Below, in pieces: positions 16,908-26,259 of a stretch of 64,000 nucleotides of DNA. A program made the position numbers and the translations under genes. A model generated the notes under the pieces. That model was not told where the DNA came from. It did not search any database and worked only from the letters and a program-made list of their open reading frames with translations. The DNA is taken from assembly GCF_041360795.1 (NCBI RefSeq), contig NZ_JBFUPW010000001.1, forward strand, positions 806,001 through 870,000. The letters run 5' to 3'. How positions within the stretch are numbered: position 1 is the stretch's first letter; each line of letters begins with the position of its first letter. The stretch is from Arthrobacter_E sp041360795 (GTDB lineage: Bacteria; Actinomycetota; Actinomycetes; Actinomycetales; Micrococcaceae).

Positions 16908-17806
16908 ACCAGACGCCGACCACCGGATTTCTGGCAGGCCCGGATGAACGGGCCCTGGACCGGGTCATCCTGACCGCGCTCGAGGAGGACGCCGCTCACG
17001 GTGATGTCACCAGCGAGGCATTCATTCCGCTGGAGGCGACCGCGCAGGCAGTGGTGCGGGCTCGCGTCCCAGGTGTACTGAGCGGAGGGCCCGTGGTGCG
17101 GCGGGTGTTCGCGCTGGTCGATCCCCGGGTCCGGGTGACCGCGCTCGTGGAGGACGGCCGGGCGTTTGCGCCGGGCGACCGCCTGGCCGTGATCGAGGGT
17201 CCGGCACGCTCGGTGCTGCTGGGCGAGCGGATCGCGCTGAACCTGATGCAGCGGATGAGCGCGATCGCCACCGCCACGCATGCCCTCGTGGAGGCCGTGG
17301 CCGGGACCCGAGCCCGAGTGGTCGACACCCGGAAGACGACGCCGGGCCTGCGGAACCTTGAACGGTACGCCGTGCGCTGCGGTGGCGGCCACAACCACCG
17401 TTACAGCCTGTCCGACGCGGTCATGGTGAAGGACAACCACCTGGCCGTCCTCACCGGCGGAGACCCCGGCAAGATCACCCAGGCGCTTCTGGACGGCAAG
17501 TCCCGACTCGGCCACACGGTGCACCTGGAGGTGGAGGTCGACGGTCTGGAGATGATCGAACCCGTGCTGGCCGCCGGCGTGGACACCATCATGCTGGACA
17601 ACTTCTCGCTCGAGGACCTCGCCGAGGGCGTGCGCCGGGTGGCGGGGCGGGCGCTCGTGGAGGCGAGCGGCAACGTCCGGCTGGACACCATCGCCGCGAT
17701 CGCGGCCACCGGCGTCGACATCATCTCCTCCGGAGCGATCACGCACAGCGTGGCCAATCTGGACCTGGGCCTCGACATCGACATCCACCCTCAGGGCACC
17801 CCGTGA
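16904..17806 (+). CDS. nadC: Nicotinate-nucleotide pyrophosphorylase (carboxylating)
   Basis: A 300-aa quinolinate phosphoribosyltransferase that converts quinolinate and PRPP to nicotinate mononucleotide, CO2 and pyrophosphate. The active-site stretch RKTTPGLRNLERYAVRCGGGHNHRYSLSDAVMVKDNH (about 142-178) is intact, and the barrel ends with EASGNV and ISSGAITHS. ATG 16904 overlaps the nadB stop by 4 bp, and its own TGA overlaps the GTG of the next gene. It completes de novo NAD synthesis in this operon. Confidence 0.96.
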   Translation: MNQTPTTGFLAGPDERALDRVILTALEEDAAHGDVTSEAFIPLEATAQAVVRARVPGVLSGGPVVRRVFALVDPRVRVTALVEDGRAFAPGDRLAVIEGPARSVLLGERIALNLMQRMSAIATATHALVEAVAGTRARVVDTRKTTPGLRNLERYAVRCGGGHNHRYSLSDAVMVKDNHLAVLTGGDPGKITQALLDGKSRLGHTVHLEVEVDGLEMIEPVLAAGVDTIMLDNFSLEDLAEGVRRVAGRALVEASGNVRLDTIAAIAATGVDIISSGAITHSVANLDLGLDIDIHPQGTP

Positions 17807-18960
17807 TCTACCTGGATGCGGCGGCCACCACGCCGGTCCGCCCCGAGGTCCTGCAGGCGCTCTGGCCGGTGCTGTCCGGGACATTCGGCAATCCGGCCAG
17901 CCATCACGAGGTGGGCGAAAGCGCCCGGGCGGTCCTGGAGGACGCGCGACGCCGGGTGGCCGCCGTGCTCGGCTGCCGCCCCGCGGAGGTGCTCTTCACC
18001 TCCGGCGGCACCGAAGCCGACAACGCGGCGCTGAAGGGCATCGCCCTCGCCCGCCGGGCGCGCGATCCCCGGCTCGACCGGGTCCTGATCAGCGCGATCG
18101 AACACCCCGCGGTGACGGAATCGGCGGAGTATCTTGCCAGGGTGCACGGCTTCGCGGTGGATGTCGTTCCGGTGGACCACCGAGGCGTGATCCTCGCCGA
18201 GGACTTCGCCGCGCTCCTGGGGGAACGCACGGCGGTGGCGAGCGTCATGTATGCGAACAACGAAGTGGGCACCGTTCAAGACATCCCGGCCCTGGCGGCT
18301 CTCGCGCAACAGGCCGGCGCCCCGCTGCACAGCGACGCCGTGCAGGCGGCCGGCGCGCTCCCGCTGAACGTCCGGGAGCTGGGTGTCGCGGCGCTGTCCC
18401 TCGCGGGTCACAAGCTGGGGGCGCCCAAGGGCAACGGCGTGCTGTACCTGAAGTCCCGGACTCCCTTTGAACCTCTCCTGCACGGTGGCGGCCAGCAGAG
18501 GGACCGCCGTTCGGGAACCGAGGACGTGGTGGGAGCGGTGGCGTTCGCGACCGCGCTGGAACTCGCCGAGACGGAACGCCGCACCGCGGACGGGCCTGCC
18601 GCGGCGGCTCGGCGAGACCGCTTCATCCGCGCCGTTCAGGACGCGGCCCCGGATGCGGTTCTCACGGGCGATCCCGTGAACCGGCTCCCGGGGTCGGCGT
18701 CGTTCTGCTTCCCCGGTGTGGCGGGGGAGACGGTGCTGCTCGAACTGGAGCGGCGGGGAATCGTCTGTTCGAGCGGCTCGGCGTGCGCCGCCGGGTCCAG
18801 CGAGCCGTCGGCCGTCCTGACGGCCATGGGTTATCCGGCGGACGTGGCGCTCACGGCGGTGCGCTTCAGCCTGCCGCGGGACACGAGCGACGATGACCTC
18901 GAAGTCACGGCGCGAGCCGTCGGGGAGATCCTCGGCCGTCTCGGGGTGGGCGCCGGCTGA
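17803..18960 (+). CDS. Cysteine desulfurase, NifS/IscS type
   Basis: A 385-aa PLP enzyme that takes sulfur from cysteine for Fe-S clusters. It shows YLDAAATTPVRPEVL at the N-terminus, FTSGGTEADNAA, the PLP lysine in SLAGHKLGAPKG (Lys204), and the catalytic cysteine in CSSGSACAAGSSEPS (Cys328). Its GTG start overlaps nadC by 4 bp, so it is the last gene of the nrtR-nadABC operon. Its likely dedicated job is maturing the NadA cluster. The chromosome probably also has a SufS, outside the window. Confidence 0.93.
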   Translation: MIYLDAAATTPVRPEVLQALWPVLSGTFGNPASHHEVGESARAVLEDARRRVAAVLGCRPAEVLFTSGGTEADNAALKGIALARRARDPRLDRVLISAIEHPAVTESAEYLARVHGFAVDVVPVDHRGVILAEDFAALLGERTAVASVMYANNEVGTVQDIPALAALAQQAGAPLHSDAVQAAGALPLNVRELGVAALSLAGHKLGAPKGNGVLYLKSRTPFEPLLHGGGQQRDRRSGTEDVVGAVAFATALELAETERRTADGPAAAARRDRFIRAVQDAAPDAVLTGDPVNRLPGSASFCFPGVAGETVLLELERRGIVCSSGSACAAGSSEPSAVLTAMGYPADVALTAVRFSLPRDTSDDDLEVTARAVGEILGRLGVGAG

Positions 18961-18994
18961 GACCGGCTCAGGGAGGGAGCTGTCCGTTCCGTGC

Positions 18995-19525
18995 TCACGC
19001 GTTCCGTGCACGGCGGAAGATCCACTGCCGGAACAGGGTGAACCGGACCACCGTGGCCAGGAACCCGGCCAGGGTGGTGGTCCAGAGTTCCTCGGTGACG
19101 GTCGCCTCCGGCTGGAGCCAGTGCAGCAGGGCCAGGCTGGACGCCGTGATGACCCAGGCGATGCCCATCACGAGGAGTCCTCGTGCGTGATCCCGGGCCG
19201 CGCCCTGTCCGCCCTGGATGCGGAACGTGGCGGCGCGGTTCAGGGCCGTGTTGAGGATCGACGTCGAGACCAGAGCGAGCGCGTTGGCCCACTGGGGTCC
19301 GACGGAGGGGCGCAGCAGCGCGTACAGTCCGATCGACGCCGCCGTGCACAGCACGCCCACCACCGTGAAGCGGCCGATCTGGCCCCAGAGGCGGGAGGCC
19401 GCCGTCGTGGGTCGCGTCGCGGAGGCACCCCCGGGTTCAGCCGCCACGGCGACGGCCGCCGGCGACCCGGGTCCGGGTTCCGCGGCGGCCGTGCTTCCGA
19501 CGGTCCCGGTGGTGCTGCTGCTCAT
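18995..19525 (-). CDS. GtrA-like membrane protein
   Basis: A 176-aa protein with a Pro/Ala-rich N-terminal 40 residues and then the GtrA domain: four transmembrane helices starting at RFTVVGVLCTAASIGLYALLRP (about 51-72) and NTALNRAATFRI (about 92-103). GtrA proteins are linked to translocation of lipid-linked sugars for cell-wall polysaccharides. It stands alone, so its partner glycosyltransferase is not evident. Confidence 0.88.
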   Translation of the reverse strand: MSSSTTGTVGSTAAAEPGPGSPAAVAVAAEPGGASATRPTTAASRLWGQIGRFTVVGVLCTAASIGLYALLRPSVGPQWANALALVSTSILNTALNRAATFRIQGGQGAARDHARGLLVMGIAWVITASSLALLHWLQPEATVTEELWTTTLAGFLATVVRFTLFRQWIFRRARNA

Positions 19526-19627
19526 GTTCTCAGTCTTTCACGGCACCCTGTGGCGTGCCGGTGGATTGCTGTGCGGTGGCTGGGGATTTCCTGGCCGGCC
19601 ACCTCCGGTCGTGCGGAGGGCCGGGCC

Positions 19628-20101
19628 CTATTCCGGGTGCCCGAGTCCCTGCCGCAGCTTCTCGGTCAGGCGCATGAGGTCGGCCATCTCGTCCTCACTG
19701 AGCGCCGGGCCCACGACGGCGGCGATGTCCCGCACGTGCGCCCGGCCGATCTCCTTCTGCACCGCGCGGCCTTCCGGCGTGAGGCGGATCAGGATGCCCC
19801 GACCGTCGTCCGGCGCGGTCTGACGCTCGATCAGCCCACGGTTCTGCAGGCGCTCCACCAGCCGGCTCAGGCTCGACTGGCTGAGGAGCACGCGATCGTT
19901 GATCTCGTGCAGGCGCAGCCAGCCCTCCGGACAGCGGCTGAGCGTGAACAGGACGTCGTACTCCTTCACGCTGACCTTGTGGGACACGCCGACCTGCCGG
20001 AAGGCGGGAGCCTCATTGAGGCGCCGCATGACCGCCACCTGGGCCCGGAAGAGGGACTCCCAGGTGGCGGCAGCGGTGCGGACGTGCGGTGCCTTGCTCA
20101 T
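19628..20101 (-). CDS. MarR family transcriptional regulator
   Basis: A 157-aa MarR regulator. The winged helix reads VKEYDVLFTLSRCPEGWLRLHEINDRVLLSQSSLSRLVERLQNRGLIERQTAPDDGRGILIRLT, with a clear DDGRG wing tip. Its ATG overlaps the stop of the upstream flavin-dependent oxidoreductase by 4 bp, so the pair forms an operon. A strong palindrome (21263-21288) ahead of the operon is the probable binding site. No redox cysteine of OhrR type is visible. Confidence 0.92.
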   Translation of the reverse strand: MSKAPHVRTAAATWESLFRAQVAVMRRLNEAPAFRQVGVSHKVSVKEYDVLFTLSRCPEGWLRLHEINDRVLLSQSSLSRLVERLQNRGLIERQTAPDDGRGILIRLTPEGRAVQKEIGRAHVRDIAAVVGPALSEDEMADLMRLTEKLRQGLGHPE

Positions 20102-21231
20102 GACGTCGCGACCTGCCCGGCCGGTTCGTCCTGTCCTGCGGCGTCACCCTCGGCCTGCTTGGCCTCCTTGGCGGCCACGAGCGAGGCGTGCGTCGGGGCG
20201 TCCGGCACGGTGGCGGGACGGCCTTCGGCGAAGCCCTTGCGGAGCTCCGGCAGGATCTCACCGAGCAGGTCCAGCTGCTCCAGGACCGTCTTCAGCGGCA
20301 GGCCGGCGTGGTCCACCAGGAAGAGCTGGCGCTGGTAGTCGCCGAAGGTCTCGCGGAAGCTCAGAGTCTTCTCGATGACCTCCTGCGGGCTGCCCACGGT
20401 GAGCGGCGTCTGCGAGGTGAAGTCCTCCAGGGACGGGCCGTGGCCGTAGACCGGGGCGTTGTCGAAGTACGGGCGGAATTCGCGGACGGCGTCCTGGGAG
20501 TTCCGGCGCATGAAGAACTGCCCGCCGAGACCCACGATGGCCTGCTCCGCCGTGCCGTGGCCGTAGTGCTCGTAGCGCTCGCGGTACAGGGCGATGAGCC
20601 GCTGGAAGTGCTCCTTCGGCCAGAAGATGTTGTTGGCGAAGAAGCCGTCGCCGAAGTAGGCCGCCAGCTCGGCGATCTGCGGGGTGCGGATGGAACCGTG
20701 CCAGACGAACGGCGCGACGTCGTCCAGGGGCCGCGGGGTGGAGGTGAAGTTCTGCAGCGGGGTGCGGAACTTGCCCTGCCAGTTGACGATGTCCTTGTCC
20801 CACAGTTCGCGCAGCAGGCTGTAGTTCTCGATCGCCAGGTTCACGCCGTCCTGGATGTTCTTGCCGAACCATGGGTAGACCGGCGGGGTGTTGCCACGGC
20901 CGAGCATGAGGTCCACGCGGCCATCGGCCACGTGCTGCAGCATCGCGAAGTCCTCGGCGATCTTCACCGGGTCGTTCGTGGTGATGAGCGTGGTGGACGT
21001 GGAGAGGATGAGCTTCTCCGTCTGCGCCGCGATGTACGCCAGCGTGGTGGTGGGGGAGCTGGAGAAGAACGGACGGTTGTGGTGCTCGCCGAGTGCGAAC
21101 ACGTCCAGGCCCACGTCCTCGGCCTTCTTGGCGATCTCAACCGTCGCCTTGATCCGCTCGTGCTCCGTGGGGGTGGTGCCCGTGGTGGGGTCCGTGGTGA
21201 TGTCACTCACGGTGAAGATTCCGAATTGCAT
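20098..21231 (-). CDS. LLM-class flavin-dependent oxidoreductase
   Basis: A 377-aa luciferase-like TIM-barrel protein. MQFGIFTVSDI opens the barrel, ALGEHHN (about residues 47-53) is the typical His motif, LSTSTTLITTNDPVKIAEDFAMLQHVADGRVDLMLGRGN is the canonical LLM core, and SPQEVIEK is near the end. The start at 21231 follows GGAGG by 6 bp; an in-frame start 20 codons upstream lies inside the promoter palindrome and is unlikely. Cotranscribed with a MarR repressor, which suggests induction by a substrate such as an aromatic or xenobiotic. The substrate is unknown. Confidence 0.9.
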   Translation of the reverse strand: MQFGIFTVSDITTDPTTGTTPTEHERIKATVEIAKKAEDVGLDVFALGEHHNRPFFSSSPTTTLAYIAAQTEKLILSTSTTLITTNDPVKIAEDFAMLQHVADGRVDLMLGRGNTPPVYPWFGKNIQDGVNLAIENYSLLRELWDKDIVNWQGKFRTPLQNFTSTPRPLDDVAPFVWHGSIRTPQIAELAAYFGDGFFANNIFWPKEHFQRLIALYRERYEHYGHGTAEQAIVGLGGQFFMRRNSQDAVREFRPYFDNAPVYGHGPSLEDFTSQTPLTVGSPQEVIEKTLSFRETFGDYQRQLFLVDHAGLPLKTVLEQLDLLGEILPELRKGFAEGRPATVPDAPTHASLVAAKEAKQAEGDAAGQDEPAGQVATS

Positions 21232-21262
21232 TGCTGCCTCCTTGGCCACGTCCAACTCTATC

Positions 21263-21288
21263 AAATTATATGCATTTGCATCTAATTT
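21263..21288. promoter_or_regulatory. Probable MarR operator
   Basis: A 26-bp inverted repeat with 12-nt arms (11 of 12 complementary) and a 2-nt centre, AT-rich in GC-rich surroundings. It lies 32 bp upstream of the LLM gene start, heading the LLM-marR operon. This is the size and symmetry expected for a MarR dimer site. Confidence 0.7.
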
Positions 21289-21349
21289 CACTCGTGTCAG
21301 CGCTGTAGGGTCTGGATCTATTCCCCGGGAACCGGACCCGGAACGGAAT

Positions 21350-21430
21350 GGCCCGCCCGGGTCGCCGGCGCCCTGCCGGGGCCCGGGCGGGCCAGGTCCT
21401 GCGGTGATCTCCCAGGTCAGCCCTGGGAGA
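21350..21430. terminator. Two hairpins after the RND gene
   Basis: Stem 21408-21416/21422-21430 (9 bp) lies directly after the RND stop. A larger GC-rich stem 21350-21361/21382-21393 (12 bp) follows on the minus strand. They separate the RND gene from the promoter of the LLM-marR operon. Confidence 0.6.
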
Positions 21431-21434
21431 ACGA

Positions 21435-24400
21435 TCAGTCCTGCACGGCGACGTGCCGGTGGTGCTCCCGCTTCCGCTCCTGACGCCGTTCCCTCCGCCC
21501 CTCGACGAGGCGGTAGAGGACCGGCACAAGGACCAGGGTGAGGAGAGTGGAGGACACGAGCCCGCCGATCACCACGATCGCCAACGGCTGCGAGATGAAA
21601 CCGCCACCGCCCGTCAGGCCGAGCGCCATCGGGGTCAGGGCGAACACCGTGGCCGCCGCCGTCATGAGGATCGGCCGCAGACGGCGGCGGGCGCCGTGTT
21701 CGATCGCATCCGCCACGGACATCGCCTCACGCCCCGGCTCGGGCCTGCGGTACTGGTTGATGAGATCGATCAGCACGATCGCATTCGTGACCACGATGCC
21801 CACGAGCATGAGCATGCCGATCAGGGACGGCAGACCGAGCGGCACACGGGACACGAGGAGCAGCCCGATGGCGCCGGTCGCGGCGAACGGGATCGACACG
21901 AGCAGGATGAGCGGCTGGATGAGGGACTTGAACGTCGCCACCATGATCACGTAGACGATCGCGACGGCGGCCAGCAGTGCCAGCCCCAGCTGGCGGAAGG
22001 AGTCGGCCTGCTGCGTCGTCGCGCCGCCGACCGCCGCCGTCGTGCCGGCCGGGAGGCTGATGGACGCCAGACGCTTCTGCACCTCCGTGCTGACCGCGCC
22101 CAGGTTACTGCCGTCCGGGGTGACCGAGACGACGGCGGTGCGCTGACCGTTGCTGCTGGTGATGCTGGACGGCACGCTGACCTGCTTGACGTCGGCCACC
22201 GCGGAGAGCGTCAGGGGAGTGCCCGGGATCTTGCTGTCCTTGAGCTCCTGGATGCTGCGGAACGGCTGGGCCTCGCCCACGCGGACGGAGTAGTCCGTGA
22301 CGCCGAGGCGCAGCTTCACATCGAGCGGAGGGTTCGACGCGCTGGCCAGCAGGCCGCCGATCTGCTGCTCCGAGAGGCCCAGCGCCGCGGCCTTCGCCCG
22401 GTTCACCTCCACCTGGACCACCGGGTAGGAGGCGGCGAGGTTGCTCGTGACGGAGGTCGTGTTGGGCACGTCGCCGAAGGCCGTGACGAGCTGCTGGGAG
22501 GCCTTGGCGAGGGCGTCCGAGTCGCCCGAACGGATGGTCACGTCGACCGTGTTGGAGCTGCCGAAGCCGCCCTGTTGCGAGCCGATCGTGAGCTTGCCCG
22601 CGTCCTTCAGGTCGTCGAGCTTGGCCCGGGTTGCGTCCTGGAGCTTGAGCTGGTTCTTCTTCTCGTCCGTGGTCACGGTGAAGTTGGCGTCGGAGGAGCC
22701 GCTGGAGACCATGGCGCCGTAGCCGGTCCCTGCGTTGCCGAGGATGACCTGGACGTCCTTGATCCCATCGACGTCCTTGAGCGCGCTCTCCACCTTCGCC
22801 GCGGCCTTGCTGGAATCGTCCAGCGTGGTGCCCGCGGGCAGAGACTGCCGGACGGTGAAACTGTTCTGGCCCGAGTCGCCCAGCAGGTTGGTGGGCAGCA
22901 GCGGCGTCATGGCGAAGGTCGCCACCAGGATCACGACGGCGGAGACCAGGGTGATGACCGGGTGCCGTTGCGTGGCGTGCAGGACGGGGACGTAGCCACG
23001 GGCGAGCCACGAGCGCTCCTCCTTGGCGTGGGCTTCCCGCTCGATCTCCGCCTGCTCACGGCCCTGGACGTTCCCGGACTTCAGGAACCAGTACGCGAGG
23101 ACGGGGACGATCGTGAGGGACACGAAGAGAGAGGCGAGCAGCGCGATGGTGACCGTGAGCGCGAACGGCCGGAACAGCTCGCCCGCGATGTCGCCCACGA
23201 ACGCGATCGGCAGGAACACGGCCACCGTGGTGAGGGTGGAGGCCGTCACGGCGCCTGCCACTTCACGGATGGCGGTAAGGATGGCCGTCTTCTTGTCCTC
23301 GCCGTAGCTGAGGTGCCGCTTGATGTTCTCGATCACCACGATCGAGTCGTCCACCACGCGTCCGATCGCGATCGTCAGGGCGCCGAGGGTCAGGATGTTC
23401 AGGGAGTACTTCGCCGCCCCGAGACCGATGAACGTGATGAGCAGCGAGAGCGGGATCGAGATGGCCGTGACCAGCGTGGACCGCACGGAGAGCAGGAACA
23501 GCAGGATGATCACCACGGCGAATCCGAGGCCCAGAAGGCCTTCCGTGGTGAGGTCCTTGATGGACTTCTCGATGAAGGGCGCCTGGTCGAAGACCGAGGT
23601 GAACTTGGCGCCGTGACCGAGTTCGTCCTGCAGGGCCGGGATCGCGTCCCGCACCGCGTGGGAGAGCGCCACGGTATCGGCTTCGGGCTTCTTCGTGACG
23701 GAGAGCGCGAGCGTCTGCACGCCGTTGGTGCGCGTGATGGAGGTGGCGGGGTTGTCCTTGAGCTGGACCTGGGCGATGTCGCCGATCGTGGTCGGGGTGT
23801 TCGCGCCCGTGAGCGGGAGCGCCTTCACGGCGTCCAGCGTGTCGACGCGCGTGCCGACCTGTAGGGACAGCTCCTTGCCCTGCTCGGTGATGGTCCCGAC
23901 CGGGATGACCGAGCCGTTGTCCTTGAGGGCCTGCCGGATCGACTGGGCGCTGAGGCCGCGCTGGGCGAGCGCTCCGGCCTGGGGCAGGATTGAGACGTAC
24001 TGACCGGTGGCGCCGCTGACTTCGGCGCCGCGCACGCCGTCGAGCTTGAGCAAGCGCGGCACGCTCAGGCGGTTCAGCTGTTCGCTGAGCACGCTCAGCG
24101 GCTGGTCCGAGGACACGGCCAGGTAGACGACCGGGAAGTCGTTGATGTTGCCGGCGTAGGACTGCGGGTCGACGTCGGCCGGCAGGTTGCGCTTGGCGCT
24201 GGAGATCGCGCGGTCCACCTGGTTGCGGGCCCGGTCCAGATTGGTGCCGTAAGCGAACTTGAGGCTCACCGTGGAGACGCCGCTGCGGGAGGTGGAGGTG
24301 GTCGACTCGACCGCTTCCACACCGCCCAGAGCCTGCGACAGTGGCTCGCCGACCTGCTTGTCCACCACTTCGGCGGAGGCACCCGGCATGGTGCTGAGGA

Positions 24401-24542
24401 CGGAGATCTGGGGGAACTCGATCGACGGGATGAGCTCCTGCTTGAGGGAGCCCATCGTGATGACGCCGAACACCGCGGCGAACACCGTGATCAGCGCGAT
24501 CAGGGCCCTGTTGGCGAGGGAGAGCTGGGAGAGGCGGAACAC
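21435..24542 (-). CDS. RND-type efflux permease (gram-positive HAE family)
   Basis: A 1035-aa inner-membrane proton antiporter related to AcrB and to SwrC/YerP. TM1 is LANRALIALITVFAAVFGVI (9-28). The porter domain follows, with the proton-relay motif IGRVVDDSIVVIENIKRH in TM4 (about 394-411, two Asp). A second repeat begins near HPVITLVSAVVILVATFAM. The C-terminal tail is Arg/Glu/His-rich. No membrane-fusion or outer-membrane partner is adjacent, as expected in a cell without an outer membrane. Possible substrates include lipids, peptides or drugs. Confidence 0.92.
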   Translation of the reverse strand: MFRLSQLSLANRALIALITVFAAVFGVITMGSLKQELIPSIEFPQISVLSTMPGASAEVVDKQVGEPLSQALGGVEAVESTTSTSRSGVSTVSLKFAYGTNLDRARNQVDRAISSAKRNLPADVDPQSYAGNINDFPVVYLAVSSDQPLSVLSEQLNRLSVPRLLKLDGVRGAEVSGATGQYVSILPQAGALAQRGLSAQSIRQALKDNGSVIPVGTITEQGKELSLQVGTRVDTLDAVKALPLTGANTPTTIGDIAQVQLKDNPATSITRTNGVQTLALSVTKKPEADTVALSHAVRDAIPALQDELGHGAKFTSVFDQAPFIEKSIKDLTTEGLLGLGFAVVIILLFLLSVRSTLVTAISIPLSLLITFIGLGAAKYSLNILTLGALTIAIGRVVDDSIVVIENIKRHLSYGEDKKTAILTAIREVAGAVTASTLTTVAVFLPIAFVGDIAGELFRPFALTVTIALLASLFVSLTIVPVLAYWFLKSGNVQGREQAEIEREAHAKEERSWLARGYVPVLHATQRHPVITLVSAVVILVATFAMTPLLPTNLLGDSGQNSFTVRQSLPAGTTLDDSSKAAAKVESALKDVDGIKDVQVILGNAGTGYGAMVSSGSSDANFTVTTDEKKNQLKLQDATRAKLDDLKDAGKLTIGSQQGGFGSSNTVDVTIRSGDSDALAKASQQLVTAFGDVPNTTSVTSNLAASYPVVQVEVNRAKAAALGLSEQQIGGLLASASNPPLDVKLRLGVTDYSVRVGEAQPFRSIQELKDSKIPGTPLTLSAVADVKQVSVPSSITSSNGQRTAVVSVTPDGSNLGAVSTEVQKRLASISLPAGTTAAVGGATTQQADSFRQLGLALLAAVAIVYVIMVATFKSLIQPLILLVSIPFAATGAIGLLLVSRVPLGLPSLIGMLMLVGIVVTNAIVLIDLINQYRRPEPGREAMSVADAIEHGARRRLRPILMTAAATVFALTPMALGLTGGGGFISQPLAIVVIGGLVSSTLLTLVLVPVLYRLVEGRRERRQERKREHHRHVAVQD

Positions 24543-24593
24543 GGTACTCCTTGAGCAGGAACGGTCAGTGCGGGACTCGGCCGTGAATGCAGA

Positions 24594-24641
24594 GAACCCC
24601 CGCCACAGGGCGGGGGTTCATCACGGGTTCAAGGACCCGTG
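24594..24641 (-). terminator. Double hairpin after mqo
   Basis: An 11-bp stem (24594-24604/24609-24619) and a 7-bp stem (24622-24628/24635-24641) lie between mqo and the RND gene, both on the minus strand. They likely terminate mqo. Confidence 0.65.
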
Positions 24642-24669
24642 CTGCCAAACACTGTTGCTGAGGGCAATC

Positions 24670-26181
24670 TTACTGTGCGGTCCTGACGGTATTCGCCTCG
24701 TCCAGCTGGAGCACGGTCGCGGTGTGGGTTGCCAGCTCACGGGCGAGTTCCGGGTTGTCGTTCAGGCGCACGCCATAGCCGGGGAGCATCTCCTTGATCT
24801 TGCCCTCCCAGCCCTTGAACTGCGCGGGGAAGGAGCGCTTGAGGAGCTCGAGCATGATCGGCACCGCGGTGGAGGCTCCGGGGGAGGCACCGAGCAGGGC
24901 GCCGATCGAGCCGTCGCGGCTGGTGATGACCTCGGTGCCGAACTGCAGGGCGCCGCCGCGCTTGGGATCCTTCTTGATGATCTGCACGCGCTGGCCTGCC
25001 GTGATGAGCTCCCACTTGTCGCCGTCGGCTTCGGGGTAGTACTCGCGCAGGGCCTCGACCTTGGCGCCGTGGCTCTTGGTGACCTCCTTGACCAGGTACG
25101 CGACCAGGTCCAGGTTGTCCTTGGCGACGCCCAGCATGGGCACGATGTTGTTCGGGCGCACGCTGCCGGGGAGGTCCCAGTAGGAGCCGTTCTTGAGGAA
25201 GTTGGTGGAGAAGCCGCCGTACGGGCCGAACAGCAGGGAGCGCTGGCCGCCCACGTAGCGGGTGTCGAGGTGCGGCACGGACATGGGCGGGGCGCCCACG
25301 GAGGCCTGGCCGTAGACCTTGGCGTTGTGCTGAGCGGTGACGGTCTCGTCGGTGCAGCGGAAGAACTTGCCGGACACCGGGAATCCGCCGTAGCCCTTGG
25401 ATTCGGGGATGCCGGAGGCCTGGAGCAGGTGGAGTGCGCCGCCGCCCGCGCCCACGAAGACGAACTTCGCCTTGACGCTGCCGCGCTCGTTGGAGCCCAG
25501 GTGACGGGTGGAGACTTCCCAGCCGCGGCCGAAGGACAGCTTCTCCAGGTCGGTGACGTCGTGGAAGTAGTTGACCTCGACGCCGGAGCGCTCCAGGTAT
25601 GAGGTGAGCTCGCGGCTCAGGGCGCCGAAGTCGACGTCGGTGCCCTCGGCCACGCGGGTGGCGGCGAAGCGGCCCGGCTGACGGCCCTCCATCACCAGGG
25701 GTGCCCAGCCCCCGATGGTCGCGGCGTCCTCACTGTGCTCCATGGTGGAGAAGAGCGGGTGGGGCTTGAGGGCCTCGTAGCGCTTCTTGAGGTAATCCGA
25801 GTGGTCGTCGCCGAGCACGAAGCTCATGTGCGGCACGGTGTTGATGAAGCCCTTGGGGGAGCCGATGAGCTGTTCGGAGACCAGGTGGGACCAGAACTGG
25901 CGGGAGAGCTGGAAGCCCTCGGCGATGCCGAGCGCCTTGGCCGGGTCCACGGAGCCGTCCTTGGCCTGCGGCATGTAGTTCAGCTCACAGAAGGCGGAGT
26001 GGCCGGTGCCCGCGTTGTTCCAGGGATCGGAGCTTTCCAGGCCCGCCTGGTCGAGGCGCTCGTAGAGCACGATCGACCAGTCCGGCTGGAGCTGCTTGAG
26101 GAACGCACCGAGGGTGGCGCTCATGATGCCTCCACCGATGAGGACGACGTCGGCGGAGGAAGTCTTGGAAATGAAGGTCAC
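24670..26181 (-). CDS. mqo: Malate:quinone oxidoreductase
   Basis: A 503-aa peripheral membrane FAD enzyme that oxidises L-malate to oxaloacetate and reduces the quinone pool, part of the TCA cycle and respiratory chain. The FAD motif ADVVLIGGGIMSATLGAFL is at about 9-27. PWNNAGTGHSAFCELNYMPQ, GGFPVSGKFFRC, FGPYGGFSTNFLKNGSYWDL and SRDGSIGALLGASPGASTAVP are strongly family-specific. GTG 26181 has GGAG eight bases upstream and gives the usual length; a longer in-frame start at 26205 has no ribosome-binding site. Confidence 0.95.
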   Translation of the reverse strand: MTFISKTSSADVVLIGGGIMSATLGAFLKQLQPDWSIVLYERLDQAGLESSDPWNNAGTGHSAFCELNYMPQAKDGSVDPAKALGIAEGFQLSRQFWSHLVSEQLIGSPKGFINTVPHMSFVLGDDHSDYLKKRYEALKPHPLFSTMEHSEDAATIGGWAPLVMEGRQPGRFAATRVAEGTDVDFGALSRELTSYLERSGVEVNYFHDVTDLEKLSFGRGWEVSTRHLGSNERGSVKAKFVFVGAGGGALHLLQASGIPESKGYGGFPVSGKFFRCTDETVTAQHNAKVYGQASVGAPPMSVPHLDTRYVGGQRSLLFGPYGGFSTNFLKNGSYWDLPGSVRPNNIVPMLGVAKDNLDLVAYLVKEVTKSHGAKVEALREYYPEADGDKWELITAGQRVQIIKKDPKRGGALQFGTEVITSRDGSIGALLGASPGASTAVPIMLELLKRSFPAQFKGWEGKIKEMLPGYGVRLNDNPELARELATHTATVLQLDEANTVRTAQ

Positions 26182-26259
26182 GGTGAACTCCGATTGCAGC
26201 AACATTGGGCAGTAGCAGAATATCCCCTGGCGGTCTCTATCAAAAATTGCCCCTGGGAG

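Noticed and set aside
21453..23864. An 803-codon frame antisense to the RND permease
   Set aside because: Composition (Arg/Asp/Gly/His-rich) is that of an antisense shadow; the RND gene on the other strand is unmistakable.
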